NCBI RefSeq assembly: GCF_000717875.1
Contig: NZ_JOCT01000009.1
Location: 62,001 to 126,000 of the forward strand
DNA: 64,000 nucleotides
Direction of reading: 5' to 3'
From: Streptomyces sp. NRRL S-455
GTDB taxonomy: Bacteria > Actinomycetota > Actinomycetes > Streptomycetales > Streptomycetaceae
Shown here: positions 27,932 through 37,095 of the stretch, in pieces
Layout: each line of letters opens with the position of its first letter
Numbering within the stretch: position 1 is the stretch's first letter
Made by a program: the position numbers and the translations under genes
Notes under the pieces: model-generated
Told to the model about the DNA's origin: nothing
The model's database searches: none
Seen by the model: only the letters and a program-made list of their open reading frames with translations

Positions 27932-28747
27932 TCAGCCCAGCAACCGCTCCAGCACCACCGCGATCCCGTCCTCCTCGTTCGAGGACGTCACCTCGTCGGC
28001 CACCGCCTTCAGCTCCTCGTGGGCGTCGGCCATGGCGACACCGTACGAGGACCAGGCGAACATCGGGACGTCGTTGGGCATGTCGCCGAAGGCGATCGTG
28101 TCCGCCGCCTTCATCTTGAGCCGACGGGCCGCCAGGGACAGGCCCGTGGCCTTGGACAGGCCCAGGGGGAGGAGTTCGACGATGCCCTCGCCCGCCATGA
28201 CGACGGTGACGAAACCGCCGGCGGTCCGGGTGGCCACCTCGCACAGCTCGTCGTCCGACAGCGTCGGGTGCTGGATGTAGAGCTTGTTCAGCGGCGCGCT
28301 CCACAGGTCCGACGCGTCCGTGAACGGGGTCGCGGGAAGCGCCCCGTGGACCGCGTAACCGGGCCCCACCAGCACCTCGCCGTCCAGGCCGTCGCGGCTC
28401 GCCGCCAGGTGCAGCGGGCCGACCTCCGCCTCGATCTTCGCCAGCGCCACCCCGGCCAGCTGCCGGTCCAGCGTCACCGACGTCAGCAGGCGGTGGCTGC
28501 CGGCGTCGTACACCTGCGCGCCCTGGCCGCAGACGGCCAGGCCCTGGTAGCCGAGCTCGTCGAGGATGTGCCGGGTCCAGGGGACCGCCCGGCCGGTGAC
28601 GACGATGTGCGCGGCACCCGCCGCGGTGGCCGCGGCGAGTGCCTCACGGGTGCGGGGCGACACCGACTCGTCGGAACGCAGCAGCGTCCCGTCGAGGTCG
28701 GTCGCGATCAGCTTGTACGGGAAGCCCGAGGGAGCCGTGTCGCTCAC
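27932..28747 (-). CDS. HAD-superfamily hydrolase, Cof type, coupled to serS
   Basis: A 271-residue Cof-type phosphatase with all four HAD motifs: [43 protein letters not shown] (Lys) and [16 protein letters not shown]. It is paralogous to the protein at 21029. The GTG at 28747 overlaps the serS stop by four bases, so it should be translated from the serS message by coupling. The substrate is not predictable from sequence. Confidence 0.87.
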   Translation of the reverse strand: MSDTAPSGFPYKLIATDLDGTLLRSDESVSPRTREALAAATAAGAAHIVVTGRAVPWTRHILDELGYQGLAVCGQGAQVYDAGSHRLLTSVTLDRQLAGVALAKIEAEVGPLHLAASRDGLDGEVLVGPGYAVHGALPATPFTDASDLWSAPLNKLYIQHPTLSDDELCEVATRTAGGFVTVVMAGEGIVELLPLGLSKATGLSLAARRLKMKAADTIAFGDMPNDVPMFAWSSYGVAMADAHEELKAVADEVTSSNEEDGIAVVLERLLG

Positions 28748-30021
28748 TTGGCCACCGGCTCCAGGACCTCCCGGCCGCCCAGGTACGGGCGCAGCACCTC
28801 GGGCACGCGCACCGAGCCGTCGGCCTGCTGGTGGTTCTCAAGGATCGCCACGATCGTGCGCGGTACGGCGCACAGCGTGCCGTTGAGCGTGGCCAGCGGG
28901 CGGACCTGCTTGCCCTCACGGACACGGATCGACAGGCGGCGGGACTGGAACTCGGTGCAGTCCGAGGTCGAGGTCAGCTCGCGGTATTTGCCCTGGGTCG
29001 GGATCCAGGCCTCGCAGTCGAACTTGCGCGCGGCCGAGGAGCCGAGGTCGGCGGAGGCCACGTCGATGACCCGGAACGGCAGCTCCAGCGAGGTCAGCCA
29101 CTGCTTCTCCCACTCCAGCAGCCGCTCGTGCTCGGCCTGCGAGTCCTCCGGCCTCACGTAGGAGAACATCTCGACCTTGTCGAACTGGTGCACGCGGAAG
29201 ATGCCCCGGGTGTCCTTGCCGTGCGAGCCGGCCTCGCGGCGGAAGCAGGGCGAGAAGCCCGCGTAGCGCAGCGGGAGGCGGTCCGCGTCGAGGATCTCGT
29301 CCATGTGGTACGCCGCGAGCGCGACCTCGGAGGTGCCGACCAGGTAGAGGTCGTCATCGGCGAGGTGGTAGACGTCCTGGGCGGCCTGGCCGAGGAAGCC
29401 CGTGCCCGCCATGGACTGGGGGCGGACCAGGGCCGGGGTCAGCATCGGCGTGAAGCCGGCCGCCGTGGCCTGGGCCATCGCCGCGTTCACCAGGGCGAGC
29501 TCCAGCAGGGCGCCGACACCCGTGAGGAAGTAGAAGCGCGAGCCGGAGACCTTGGCGCCACGCTCGACGTCGATCGCGCCGAGGAGCTGGCCGAGTTCCA
29601 GATGGTCCTTGGGCTCGAAGCCCTCGACGCCGAAGTCGCGGATCGTGCCGTGCGTCTCCAGGGTGACGAAGTCCTCCTCGCCGCCCACGGGCACGTCCGG
29701 GTGGACGAGGTTGCCGAGCTTCTGGAGCAGCTCCTGGGTCTCGGCGGCGGCCGTGTCGCGTTCCGCGTCGGCGGCCTTGACGTCGGCGGCGAGCTGGCTC
29801 GCCTTCTTCAGCAGCTCGGCCTTCTCGTCCCCGGACGCCTTGGGGATCAGCTTGCCGAGAGCCTTCTGCTCGGCGCGCAGCTCGTCGAAGCGGACGCCGG
29901 ACGACCTGCGCCGCTCGTCGGCGGAGAGGAGGGAGTCGACGAGCGCGACGTCCTCTCCACGGGCGCGCTGAGACGCGCGCACACGGTCGGGGTCCTCACG
30001 GAGCAGGCGAAGGTCAATCAC
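28744..30021 (-). CDS. serS: Seryl-tRNA synthetase
   Basis: A 425-residue class II aminoacyl-tRNA synthetase that charges tRNA-Ser. The N-terminal long coiled coil (about 30-100) grips the long variable arm of tRNA-Ser. Class II motif 2 includes [20 protein letters not shown], and motif 3 ends with [19 protein letters not shown]. The start is GTG 30021 ([10 protein letters not shown]), the conserved N-terminus; the 14-residue extension upstream is not family-like. It is followed by the coupled HAD gene, and its upstream region is a DnaA-box-rich gap of 582 bp. Confidence 0.96.
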   Translation of the reverse strand: MIDLRLLREDPDRVRASQRARGEDVALVDSLLSADERRRSSGVRFDELRAEQKALGKLIPKASGDEKAELLKKASQLAADVKAADAERDTAAAETQELLQKLGNLVHPDVPVGGEEDFVTLETHGTIRDFGVEGFEPKDHLELGQLLGAIDVERGAKVSGSRFYFLTGVGALLELALVNAAMAQATAAGFTPMLTPALVRPQSMAGTGFLGQAAQDVYHLADDDLYLVGTSEVALAAYHMDEILDADRLPLRYAGFSPCFRREAGSHGKDTRGIFRVHQFDKVEMFSYVRPEDSQAEHERLLEWEKQWLTSLELPFRVIDVASADLGSSAARKFDCEAWIPTQGKYRELTSTSDCTEFQSRRLSIRVREGKQVRPLATLNGTLCAVPRTIVAILENHQQADGSVRVPEVLRPYLGGREVLEPVAK

Positions 30022-30203
30022 GCGGTCAAGGCTACCGGTGTGGGATGACCGCCCACGACTCACTATTCGGGCCGCGCCTTACGTACCGTTATGGGGGAAT
30101 TGCCCGCAGTGTCAATAACGGCAGCCCTCTCCCCCGGAATGAGGCATTCACGGGACGCGGCGTTGACTCGACTTCCTTGCGGGGAGCGGAACTTGAGGTC
30201 CAG

Positions 30204-30516
30204 TTGTCCACAGGGGTGCACACCCGCCGAAGAGTTATCCACAGGCTGTGTGGAAGATCTGTGGACTCTGGAATTGATCACTCCGGAAGGTCGGGCCACC
30301 CTTAAGAATTCCCAGCACAAACCCGTTCCATCCTCACTTTCGAGTGGAATTGGGTCCCCCTGAAGAGTTACGCAAGGGAAAACGGTGGACGAAGGGTGAC
30401 CTGCCCGCCGATGGACGCATCAGGGCCCTACAGGGCGATTTGTCGACTGAATCATGCTGTGTTGTCGACTTGTCCCCAGGTCGAGAAGCTGACCTGTGGA
30501 AAACTTCTGTGGATAA
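30204..30516. promoter_or_regulatory. Extended DnaA-box cluster between serS and pheA
   Basis: Three perfect boxes: TTGTCCACA (30204), TTATCCACA (30235) and TGTGGATAA (30508, complement). Two single-mismatch boxes: TTGTCCCCA (30470) and TGTGGAAAA (30495). Two weaker sites: TGTGGAAGA (30249) and TGTGGACTC (30260). Seven sites in 313 bp of AT-richer non-coding DNA far exceeds chance. Clusters outside oriC that titrate DnaA are known in S. coelicolor; this could be one. Confidence 0.75.
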
Positions 30517-30537
30517 CTAAAATCAGCAGGTACGACC

Positions 30538-30590
30538 GCCCAGGAACCCCCGCCCCGCGCCCAGGAACCCCCGCCCCGCGCCCGGGAACC
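30538..30590. repeat. 21-bp tandem repeat, about 2.5 copies
   Basis: The unit GCCCAGGAACCCCCGCCCCGC begins at 30538 and repeats perfectly at 30559; a diverging partial copy starts at 30580. It sits just beyond the pheA stop. No function is evident. Confidence 0.7.
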
Positions 30591-30603
30591 GCCTGTCCCG
30601 CGC

Positions 30604-31536
30604 TTAGAACCGCCCGTCCTGGCACCGCGCCACCCAGTCCGCCGCCGCCACGAACTCCTCGTCCGAGGTACCCGGCCGCGGCGGCAGGACATCCCCCGGC
30701 CGCATGTCCGCGCGCGGATAGGAGCCGAGGTAGCGCACCTGGAGGCAGATCCGCTTCAGACCCATCAGCGCCTCGGCCACCCGGCGGTCGGAGATGTGGC
30801 CCTCGGCGTCGATGCAGAAGCAGTAGTTGCCGATGCCCGCGCCGGTGGGGCGGGACTGGAGCAGCATCAGGTTGATACCGCGGGTGGCGAACTCGCCCAG
30901 CAGGTCGCGCAGGCCGCCGGGGTGGTCGTCGCGCTGCCACAGGACGATCGAGGTCTTGTCCGCGCCGGTCGGCGCCGCAGGCCGGGCGGGCCGGCCGACC
31001 AGCACGAACCGGGTCTGGGCGTTCTCCGCGTCGTGGATCCCGGTCTCCAGGGCCTCGAGGCCGTAGCGGGCAGCGGCGAACTCGCCGGCGAAGGCGGCGT
31101 CGTACTGGCCCTCCTGGACCAGGCGGGCGGCGTCCGCGTTCGAGGCGGCCGACTCCCAGTGCGCGTCGGGGAGGTGCTTCTTCAGCCAGTTGCGCACCTG
31201 TGGCTGGGCGGCCGGGTGGGCGGAGACCGTCTTGATGTCCGACAGCTGGGTGCCCGGGCGGACCAGCAGTGCGAAGGTGATCGACAGCAGCACTTCGCGG
31301 TAGATCATCAGCGGCGCGCCGGCGACCAGTTCGTCGAGGGTGGTGGTGATGCCGCCTTCGACGGAGTTCTCGATCGGCACGAACGCGGCCTCGGCCTCGC
31401 CGGCTCGTACCGCGTCGAGTGCGGACTGGACGGACACGTACGGGACGAGTTCCCGGGTGGCGGCCTCGGGGAGAGTGCGCAGGGCGACTTCGGTGAAGGT
31501 GCCCTCGGGGCCGAGATACGCATAGCTCGCTGGCAT
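30604..31536 (-). CDS. pheA: Prephenate dehydratase
   Basis: A 310-residue enzyme converting prephenate to phenylpyruvate, the last committed step of phenylalanine synthesis. The periplasmic-binding-like catalytic domain begins ASYAYLGPEGTFTEVALRTL and includes PIENSVEGGITTTLDEL. The ACT regulatory domain (about 200-290) contains the phenylalanine-binding phrases HPGGLRDLLGEFATRGINL and LLQSRPTGAGIGNYCFCIDA; the expected ESRP element is here QSRP. It is monofunctional, without chorismate mutase. The TAA stop is rare in such GC-rich DNA. The HisC-type aminotransferase at 12512 could use its product. Confidence 0.95.
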   Translation of the reverse strand: MPASYAYLGPEGTFTEVALRTLPEAATRELVPYVSVQSALDAVRAGEAEAAFVPIENSVEGGITTTLDELVAGAPLMIYREVLLSITFALLVRPGTQLSDIKTVSAHPAAQPQVRNWLKKHLPDAHWESAASNADAARLVQEGQYDAAFAGEFAAARYGLEALETGIHDAENAQTRFVLVGRPARPAAPTGADKTSIVLWQRDDHPGGLRDLLGEFATRGINLMLLQSRPTGAGIGNYCFCIDAEGHISDRRVAEALMGLKRICLQVRYLGSYPRADMRPGDVLPPRPGTSDEEFVAAADWVARCQDGRF

Positions 31537-31596
31537 GACCTCACCCTAATGGGCCCGGGGAACCGGCATCCCCCACAAGCTCACAGGGGTGAACTT

Positions 31597-32886
31597 TCAC
31601 CCCTCCAGCAACTTCTGGCCCACGTATTCACCCTCCGCTGCCCCGCCCGGTACCGCGAACAGTCCGCTCGATTCGTGTCGGATGAACTTCGACAGGGCGT
31701 CACCCCGGTCGAGCTTGCGCTGCACCGGAACGAAGCCGCGCAGCGGATCGGCCTGCCAGCAGATGAAGAGCAGGCCCGCGTCGGGCGTTCCGTCCGCGTC
31801 GATGCCGTCGTGGAAGGAGAACGGTCGGCGGAGCATCGCCGCGCCGCCGTTCTGGTCGGGCCGGGTGATCCGGGCGTGGGCATTGATCGGGACGAGCAGG
31901 TTGCCCTTGGCGTCCGTCTTGTCCAGGTCCATGGCGGTGGTCTCGGTTCCCCCGGACAGCGCGGCCCCGTCGGACTTCCGGCGCCCGATCACGTCCTCCT
32001 GCGCCTTGACGGAGAGCTTCTCCCAGTCGTCGAGGAGCATGCGGATCCGGCGTACGACGGCGTAGGAGCCGTTGGCCATCCAGGCCGGTTCGCCCTTCTC
32101 CGGCACGAAGATCCGCTGGTCGAAGTCGGCTTCGCTCGGTTTGGGGTTGCGGGTGCCGTCGATCTGGCCCATGAGGTTGCGGGCCGTCATGGGATGGGCG
32201 GTGGCACCGGGTGAGCGATTGAAGCCGTTCATCTGCCAGCGGACCCGGGCGGCGGATCCGGTGTCCTTCTGGATGGCGCGCAGGGCGTGGAAGGCGACGA
32301 GGGCGTCGTTGGCGCCTATCTGCACCCACAGGTCGCCGTTGCTGCGGTTCTTGTCGAGGTGGTCGGAGGAGAACTCGGGCAGCGGGTCGAGGGCGGCCGG
32401 GCGCTGTTTCTCCAGGCCTGTCCTGCTGAAGAAGCTGTGGCCGAAGCCGAAGGTGAGGGTCAGCGAGGAGGGCCCGGCGTCCCGGGCCACGTCGGTGTCG
32501 TCGTGAGGGCTCGGCTCTCCCGCCATCAGCCGCCGGGCCGTCTCCGACCAGCGGCGCAGCAGGGCGGCGGCTTCCTTGCGGCCGGTGCCCGCTGTCAGGT
32601 CGAAGGCGACGAGGTGGCCGCGGGCCTGGAGGCCGTCGGTGATACCGGGCTGATGTTTCCCGTGAAACATCGCCCGGCCGGTGCCGAGGGAGGTGAGGGG
32701 AGCGGCGGCCTCGGAGGGCGCGGTCGTGTATCCGACGGCCGCGCCCGCCGCGCCGAGGACGACGCCCGTGGCGCCGGCGGTGCCGAGCAGCCGCCGGCGT
32801 GAGATGCCCTTGTCGGCCGGGGCCGTTTCGGTCCGCGCGGGGGCGGTGCCGGGGGCGGGAGCTTCCGGAAGGGACTGGTCAGCCAT
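31597..32886 (-). CDS. dtpA: Tat-exported DyP-type heme peroxidase (DtpA-like)
   Basis: A 429-residue dye-decolorising peroxidase. The N-terminus carries a twin-arginine signal (ISRRRLLGTAGATG, about residues 29-60), so it is folded with heme before export. The DyP motif GxxDG is visible in NLMGQIDGTRNP, and AMLRRPFSFHDGIDADG precedes the C-terminal DAGLLFICWQADP typical of EfeB/DyP proteins. In S. lividans the equivalent gene lies next to sco, ecuC and copCD, as here, and takes part in copper delivery and radical-oxidase maturation outside the cell. A parS-like palindrome lies within the coding sequence at MFHGKH. Confidence 0.9.
   Translation of the reverse strand: MADQSLPEAPAPGTAPARTETAPADKGISRRRLLGTAGATGVVLGAAGAAVGYTTAPSEAAAPLTSLGTGRAMFHGKHQPGITDGLQARGHLVAFDLTAGTGRKEAAALLRRWSETARRLMAGEPSPHDDTDVARDAGPSSLTLTFGFGHSFFSRTGLEKQRPAALDPLPEFSSDHLDKNRSNGDLWVQIGANDALVAFHALRAIQKDTGSAARVRWQMNGFNRSPGATAHPMTARNLMGQIDGTRNPKPSEADFDQRIFVPEKGEPAWMANGSYAVVRRIRMLLDDWEKLSVKAQEDVIGRRKSDGAALSGGTETTAMDLDKTDAKGNLLVPINAHARITRPDQNGGAAMLRRPFSFHDGIDADGTPDAGLLFICWQADPLRGFVPVQRKLDRGDALSKFIRHESSGLFAVPGGAAEGEYVGQKLLEG
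32655..32668. promoter_or_regulatory. parS-like site inside the DyP gene, one mismatch
   Basis: GTTTCCCGTGAAAC differs from parS at one base and lies in the coding region (codons for MFHGKH, after the signal peptide). ParB binding here is inferred from sequence only. Confidence 0.5.
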
Positions 32887-32893
32887 GGGTGGT

Positions 32894-34939
32894 TCAGCCG
32901 ATCTGCGCGTTCTTGGTAACGGTCACCTCGTCGATGTCGGAGGTCCGCACGGTCACGTCGACCTGCCAGTCGCCGGCCATGGGGATCTGCACTCCGTTCG
33001 CCGACCAGTGTCCGGTAGCGATGTGGTCGGGGGCGACGGGCAGGGGCCCGATGTTCTTGGCTTCCAGGGTGAACTCGACCTTCACCTCGGGGATGTCGAA
33101 GGCGCGGCCGTTGGGTCGCTCCACGTAGACGTGCATCTCGTTGTTGCCCACCCGCGCGGGGTCGAGGTCGATCGTGACGATGCCCTTGCCGTCCTCGCCG
33201 CCGGTGTCGAACGGCATGTTCAGGGTCAACGCCCCTGACGCGCCCGGGTCGGTGGAGGCGGACGCGGAGTTCGAGGTGGCCGCCCTGGCCTCCTGCTCGG
33301 TGCGCCCCGGCTCGGTCTGGGTCAGCACGGTGGTCACGGCGAGCAGAGCGACCGCGATGCCGGCCTCGGCCAGCACGGAGCGGCGCAGTCCGGAGCGGTT
33401 CGGGTCGGCGTCCCGCAGCCGCTTCTGCCGGGCGGCGTCCCGGGCGGCCCGCTGCCGGGCGAGTTGGGCGGCGCGTTCGGCGTCGGCGGGCTCGGACAGT
33501 GGAGGCATATCGGAGTCGGCGGGCTCGGACAGCGGAGGCACATCGGAGTCGGGGTCGGTGGCGGTGTCCGACTCGGTTCCGTCCGCGTCGGAGACCTGGG
33601 TGGCGATGTCCGTGCCGGTCGGGTCCCCGGAGATCTCGGCCCGGGCCGGGTCGGGGGCGGCCCCCGCACCGACTCGCGCCTTCTCCCGCTCCGCCGATGC
33701 CGGCACCGTCTCCGCGAGCCGCCCCGTCCACCGCCGTGAGATCCACGCGACGCCGACCAGTACGGTCACGAGGGCGATCTTGGCGAGGAGCAGCTGCCCG
33801 TACCGCGTGTCCGTGAAGGCCGACCAGGAGCCGAGCTGGCGCCAGGACTGGTACGTGCCGGTCGCGATGAGGGCAAGGACGCTGCCGAAGGCGACGGCGG
33901 AGAAGCGGCGTACGGCCGTTGCGTCGACGGGCGCGTCCGCGGGGGCCCGGTACAGAGCGGTCAGGAGTGCGCCCAGGCCGCCGAGCCATGCGGCGACGGC
34001 CAGCAGATGGACGATGTCGACGGGCATGGAGATGCCTGCCTGGAGCCCGACGGAGGCGTGCTCGGACATGGCCCAGCTCGCGGCGAGGCCGGCGGCCACG
34101 ACGAGGCCGCCGATCGCCAGCCCGAAGGTGAGGTCCCGCTTCTCCTGGGCGTCCTCCCGTTTGTCGTAGGCGCCGAACAGCACGGCGATGAACAGGGCCG
34201 CCGCGGCGAGCAGCAGGAGCCGGGAGACCAGGGCCGCGCCGGTCTTGGTCTGGAGCACCTGTCCGAGCAGGGACAGGTCGAAGACGTCGGCGATCTTCCC
34301 GGAGCCGGTGAAGGAGCCGCGCAGGAGCAGCAGGGCGAGGGTCGAGGCGGTGAGCGCGAGCCACCCGGAGACGACGAACCGCTGCACGGGCCGGACCCCG
34401 GAGCCGCGTGGCCAGCAGGCGAGCACGAAGGCGGCGCCGCCGGCCATCACGATGAACCCGGCGTAGGACATGTACCGCCCGAAGCCGTACAGCCAGCCGA
34501 CGACGCCGTCGTCGGTCGTCTGCCCGGAGACCGTCACGGATGTCTTGGAGGGGGCGCCGATGGAGAAGGTGTAGGCGCCGGTGACGGGGTGGCTGTCGGC
34601 CGACACGACCTGGTAGGCCACCGTGTACGTGCCGTCGGGCAGTCCTGAGTGGAGTCGGACGCCGTACGTCGTGCCGCCGGCGTTCGACGGTTTGCCCGTG
34701 TCGACGCGCTTGCCCTGGGGGTCGAGGACGCGCAGCGAGTCGTCGGACAGGGCGACCGGCTCGGAGAAGGTGAGCGAGATCCGGGCCGGGGCCTCCTGGA
34801 CCACCGTCCCCTGTCCGGGGTCGCTGCCGGTCACCGCGGCGTGTGCGGAGGCCGGGCCGGCTCCGGTGAGGAGCGCGCAGGCCGCGGCCAGGAGCAGCAG
34901 CACCACGGTCCGGACGCGGGGGGCGATGGTCTGTGTCAC
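32894..34939 (-). CDS. CopC-CopD fusion copper protein
   Basis: A 681-residue protein with GTG start. After a signal peptide ending SAHAAVTGSDP comes a CopC domain (about 30-130), whose mature N-terminal histidine would bind Cu(II). CopD membrane segments follow (about 145-400). A cytoplasmic stretch of about 130 residues is low-complexity (three tracts of SEPADSDMPPL type). The last helix leads to an extracellular beta-sandwich resembling YtkA/FixH (about 560-681). It lies between ecuC and the peroxidase gene, the order seen in the S. lividans copper locus, and should move or present copper at the membrane. Confidence 0.88.
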   Translation of the reverse strand: MTQTIAPRVRTVVLLLLAAACALLTGAGPASAHAAVTGSDPGQGTVVQEAPARISLTFSEPVALSDDSLRVLDPQGKRVDTGKPSNAGGTTYGVRLHSGLPDGTYTVAYQVVSADSHPVTGAYTFSIGAPSKTSVTVSGQTTDDGVVGWLYGFGRYMSYAGFIVMAGGAAFVLACWPRGSGVRPVQRFVVSGWLALTASTLALLLLRGSFTGSGKIADVFDLSLLGQVLQTKTGAALVSRLLLLAAAALFIAVLFGAYDKREDAQEKRDLTFGLAIGGLVVAAGLAASWAMSEHASVGLQAGISMPVDIVHLLAVAAWLGGLGALLTALYRAPADAPVDATAVRRFSAVAFGSVLALIATGTYQSWRQLGSWSAFTDTRYGQLLLAKIALVTVLVGVAWISRRWTGRLAETVPASAEREKARVGAGAAPDPARAEISGDPTGTDIATQVSDADGTESDTATDPDSDVPPLSEPADSDMPPLSEPADAERAAQLARQRAARDAARQKRLRDADPNRSGLRRSVLAEAGIAVALLAVTTVLTQTEPGRTEQEARAATSNSASASTDPGASGALTLNMPFDTGGEDGKGIVTIDLDPARVGNNEMHVYVERPNGRAFDIPEVKVEFTLEAKNIGPLPVAPDHIATGHWSANGVQIPMAGDWQVDVTVRTSDIDEVTVTKNAQIG

Positions 34940-34952
34940 AGTGGTCCCTCCC

Positions 34953-35441
34953 TCAGTGTCCGGTCTTGGGGGTGTAGGTCGCCGATTTCACCGGCATCCT
35001 GACCGTGACGGGGCCGGAGTGGGCGAAGCGCAGTTCGACGGAGACCGTCTGGCCTTCCTTCGGCTTGCGCTTGAGCTGCTCGAACATCAGGTGGTCGCCA
35101 CCGCTCTTCAGCACCAGTTCGCCGTGCGCGGGGACCTTCAGGCTCTTGACCTCCTGCATGGCCTGGCCGACGGTCTCGTGCACGGTGACCTGCCCGGCGA
35201 CGTCGCTGGTGACCGAGGTCAGCTCGTCGGCGGCACCGCCCTTGTTGGTGATGGTGAAGAAGCCGGCGGCCATCTCGTCGGAGACCGGCTGCGGCATGTA
35301 CGCGGAGCTCACGGAGAGTTCCGCCTTGCCGCTGTCCGAACCGGAGCCGCTGGAAGCGGAGCCGGAGTCCGGGCCGCCGCAGCCCGCGAGGGCCAGACCC
35401 CCGGCTATGACGAGGGCCGCCGGGCCGAGCCGCCGCCTCAC
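34953..35441 (-). CDS. ecuC: PCuAC copper chaperone lipoprotein (ECuC-like)
   Basis: A 162-residue lipoprotein: VIAGGLALAGCGG gives a lipobox with Cys at about 23, followed by a Ser/Gly linker. The PCuAC domain shows the Cu(I) ligands of the HX10MX21HXM pattern in VTVHETVGQAMQEV and GGDHLMFEQL. Such proteins pass Cu(I) to Sco and to the CuA/CuB sites of cytochrome oxidase. The GTG at 35441 overlaps the stop of sco by four bases, so the two are translationally coupled. The longer upstream frame is a shadow of sco. Confidence 0.9.
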   Translation of the reverse strand: MRRRLGPAALVIAGGLALAGCGGPDSGSASSGSGSDSGKAELSVSSAYMPQPVSDEMAAGFFTITNKGGAADELTSVTSDVAGQVTVHETVGQAMQEVKSLKVPAHGELVLKSGGDHLMFEQLKRKPKEGQTVSVELRFAHSGPVTVRMPVKSATYTPKTGH

Positions 35442-36091
35442 GGCTTCTCCCCCTTGACGATCTTGGGAAGGTCCTTGGTGTAGTCGTCGACGGTGGCGTC
35501 CTCGCCGTAGAGCACATAGCCGCCGTCGGTCTTCGGCGAGAAGGCGATGACCTGCGTGCCGTGCTCGGAGACGATCTTGCCGTTCTTGTCCTTGCGCGGC
35601 GGGTCGAAGGCGATGCCGAGGGTGCGGGCGCCGGCCTGGATGGTCGAGAAGTCTCCGGTGAGGCCGACGAACCGGGGGTCGATGCCCTTGAGCCACTTGC
35701 CGAGCTCGGCGGGGGTGTCACGGTCCGGGTCGGTGGTGACGAGTACGACGCGCAGCTTGTCCTGTTCGGCCTTGGGCAGCTGCTTCGCGGCCACGGCGAT
35801 GTTGCTCATGGTGGACGGGCACACGTCGGGGCAGTGCGTGTAGCCGAAGTAGACGAGGGTCGGCTTGCCCTTGGTCTCCTTGCGGAGGTCGTACTTCTTG
35901 CCCTGGGTGTCGGTGAGGACCAGGTCCGGCTTCTCGAAGGGCTGGTCGAGGACGGTGGCGGCCTTGTCGCTGCCAGCCTCCTCGGACACCACGGCGACGG
36001 GCTTGTCGCTGTCGCCGCCGCTGCCGCAGGCGGTCAGGGTCAGGGAGGCGGCGGCGAGCAGGGCGGCCGCGGTGAAGGTCTTGGTGCGCAT
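35438..36091 (-). CDS. sco: Sco/SenC copper metallochaperone lipoprotein
   Basis: A 217-residue thioredoxin-fold chaperone. LLAAASLTLTACGSGG is a lipoprotein signal. The copper motif CXXXC is present in YFGYTHCPDVCPSTMSNI, and the distal histidine is in SEHGTQVIAF. Sco delivers copper to the cytochrome c oxidase CuA site and, in Streptomyces, is needed for morphological development under low copper. The ATG at 36091 begins a typical lipoprotein signal; the ribosome binding site is weak. It is followed by ecuC with a GTGA overlap. Confidence 0.93.
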   Translation of the reverse strand: MRTKTFTAAALLAAASLTLTACGSGGDSDKPVAVVSEEAGSDKAATVLDQPFEKPDLVLTDTQGKKYDLRKETKGKPTLVYFGYTHCPDVCPSTMSNIAVAAKQLPKAEQDKLRVVLVTTDPDRDTPAELGKWLKGIDPRFVGLTGDFSTIQAGARTLGIAFDPPRKDKNGKIVSEHGTQVIAFSPKTDGGYVLYGEDATVDDYTKDLPKIVKGEKP

Positions 36092-36186
36092 AGAAAAATG
36101 TCCCAGATGTCGGTGACCCGGCGCGCACCGGGGTGCCTCCGTCCCGGAGGCGGGGCCCCGGAGCGCGCCGTGCAACGGAATCAGCG

Positions 36187-36930
36187 TCAGGCGTCGGTGC
36201 GCCGGCGGCCGGCGAGGACGCCGTAGGCGACGCCCGCGGCGCCCACCACGATGCCGACGACGCCCAGGACGCGGGCGGTGGTGTCGGTGCCGTCGGAGGA
36301 GCCGGAGTCGGCGGCGGCGGTCTCGGCGGAGGCGTTCTCGGCCGACTTGGCGTCGGAGGTGTCGTCGCCCGAAGCGCCGTGGTGCCCGTCCTCGGAGGCG
36401 GCGGACAGCTCCAGCACGGGGGCCGGGTTGTCCGGTTCGTCCTGACCCTTCTGCGGCACCTCGATCCAGCGGACGACGTCCTTGTCGGAGTACGTCTGGA
36501 GGGCCTTGAAGACCAGCTGGTCGGTGTTTTCGGGCAGGGTGCCGATGGAGACCGGGAACTTCTGGAAGAAGCCGGTCTTGATGCCGTCACCCTCGGCGGT
36601 CCAGGTGACCTTGGTGACGGCCTCGGAGATCTTCTTGCCGTGCATCTCCAGCGGCTTGTCCAGCTTGGACTTGGTGACCTCGGTCTTCCAGCCCGGAACC
36701 GGCTCCGGCATGACGGAGGCCAGCGGGTGGTCCGTGGGGAAGGTGACCTCGAGCTTGGTGGTCGAGGCGTCGTCGCGCTCGTTGGGGACCTTGAAGTTCA
36801 CGACCGCGTAGCCGCCCTTGGCGGCCGTGCCCTCGGGCTGCACGGTGACGTGCGCGAAGGCGGGGGCGGACAGGGCGAGCACGGTGAGGCCGGCGGCGGC
36901 ACCGGCCGCGGCGATACGGGAAGCCTTCAT
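36187..36930 (-). CDS. YcnI-like (DUF1775) copper-binding membrane protein
   Basis: A 247-residue exported protein: signal peptide LTVLALSAPAFAHVTVQPEG, where the mature N-terminal histidine is the conserved copper ligand. The DUF1775 beta-sandwich follows to about residue 175 (KVPNERDDASTTKLEV, EPVPGWKTEVTK). A Ser/Asp/Glu-rich linker leads to one C-terminal membrane helix and a basic end (AGRRRTDA). It is the first gene of the minus-strand copper cassette, 95 bp before sco. It probably binds Cu(II) outside the cell. Confidence 0.88.
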   Translation of the reverse strand: MKASRIAAAGAAAGLTVLALSAPAFAHVTVQPEGTAAKGGYAVVNFKVPNERDDASTTKLEVTFPTDHPLASVMPEPVPGWKTEVTKSKLDKPLEMHGKKISEAVTKVTWTAEGDGIKTGFFQKFPVSIGTLPENTDQLVFKALQTYSDKDVVRWIEVPQKGQDEPDNPAPVLELSAASEDGHHGASGDDTSDAKSAENASAETAAADSGSSDGTDTTARVLGVVGIVVGAAGVAYGVLAGRRRTDA

Positions 36931-37095
36931 GGAAGGGGCACTCCGCTGTGAGTCGGTTTTCGGTGGACGAGAAGGAAGAGGGATCCGCGCGCACGCGCGT
37001 GCCGCACGACGGCGGTCCCTCCGGCCGGTCCGTCCGAGGAGACTCGAGGAGACTCGACGGGATACGAAGAGATACGGAGTGGTGCTCGCGTCGTG

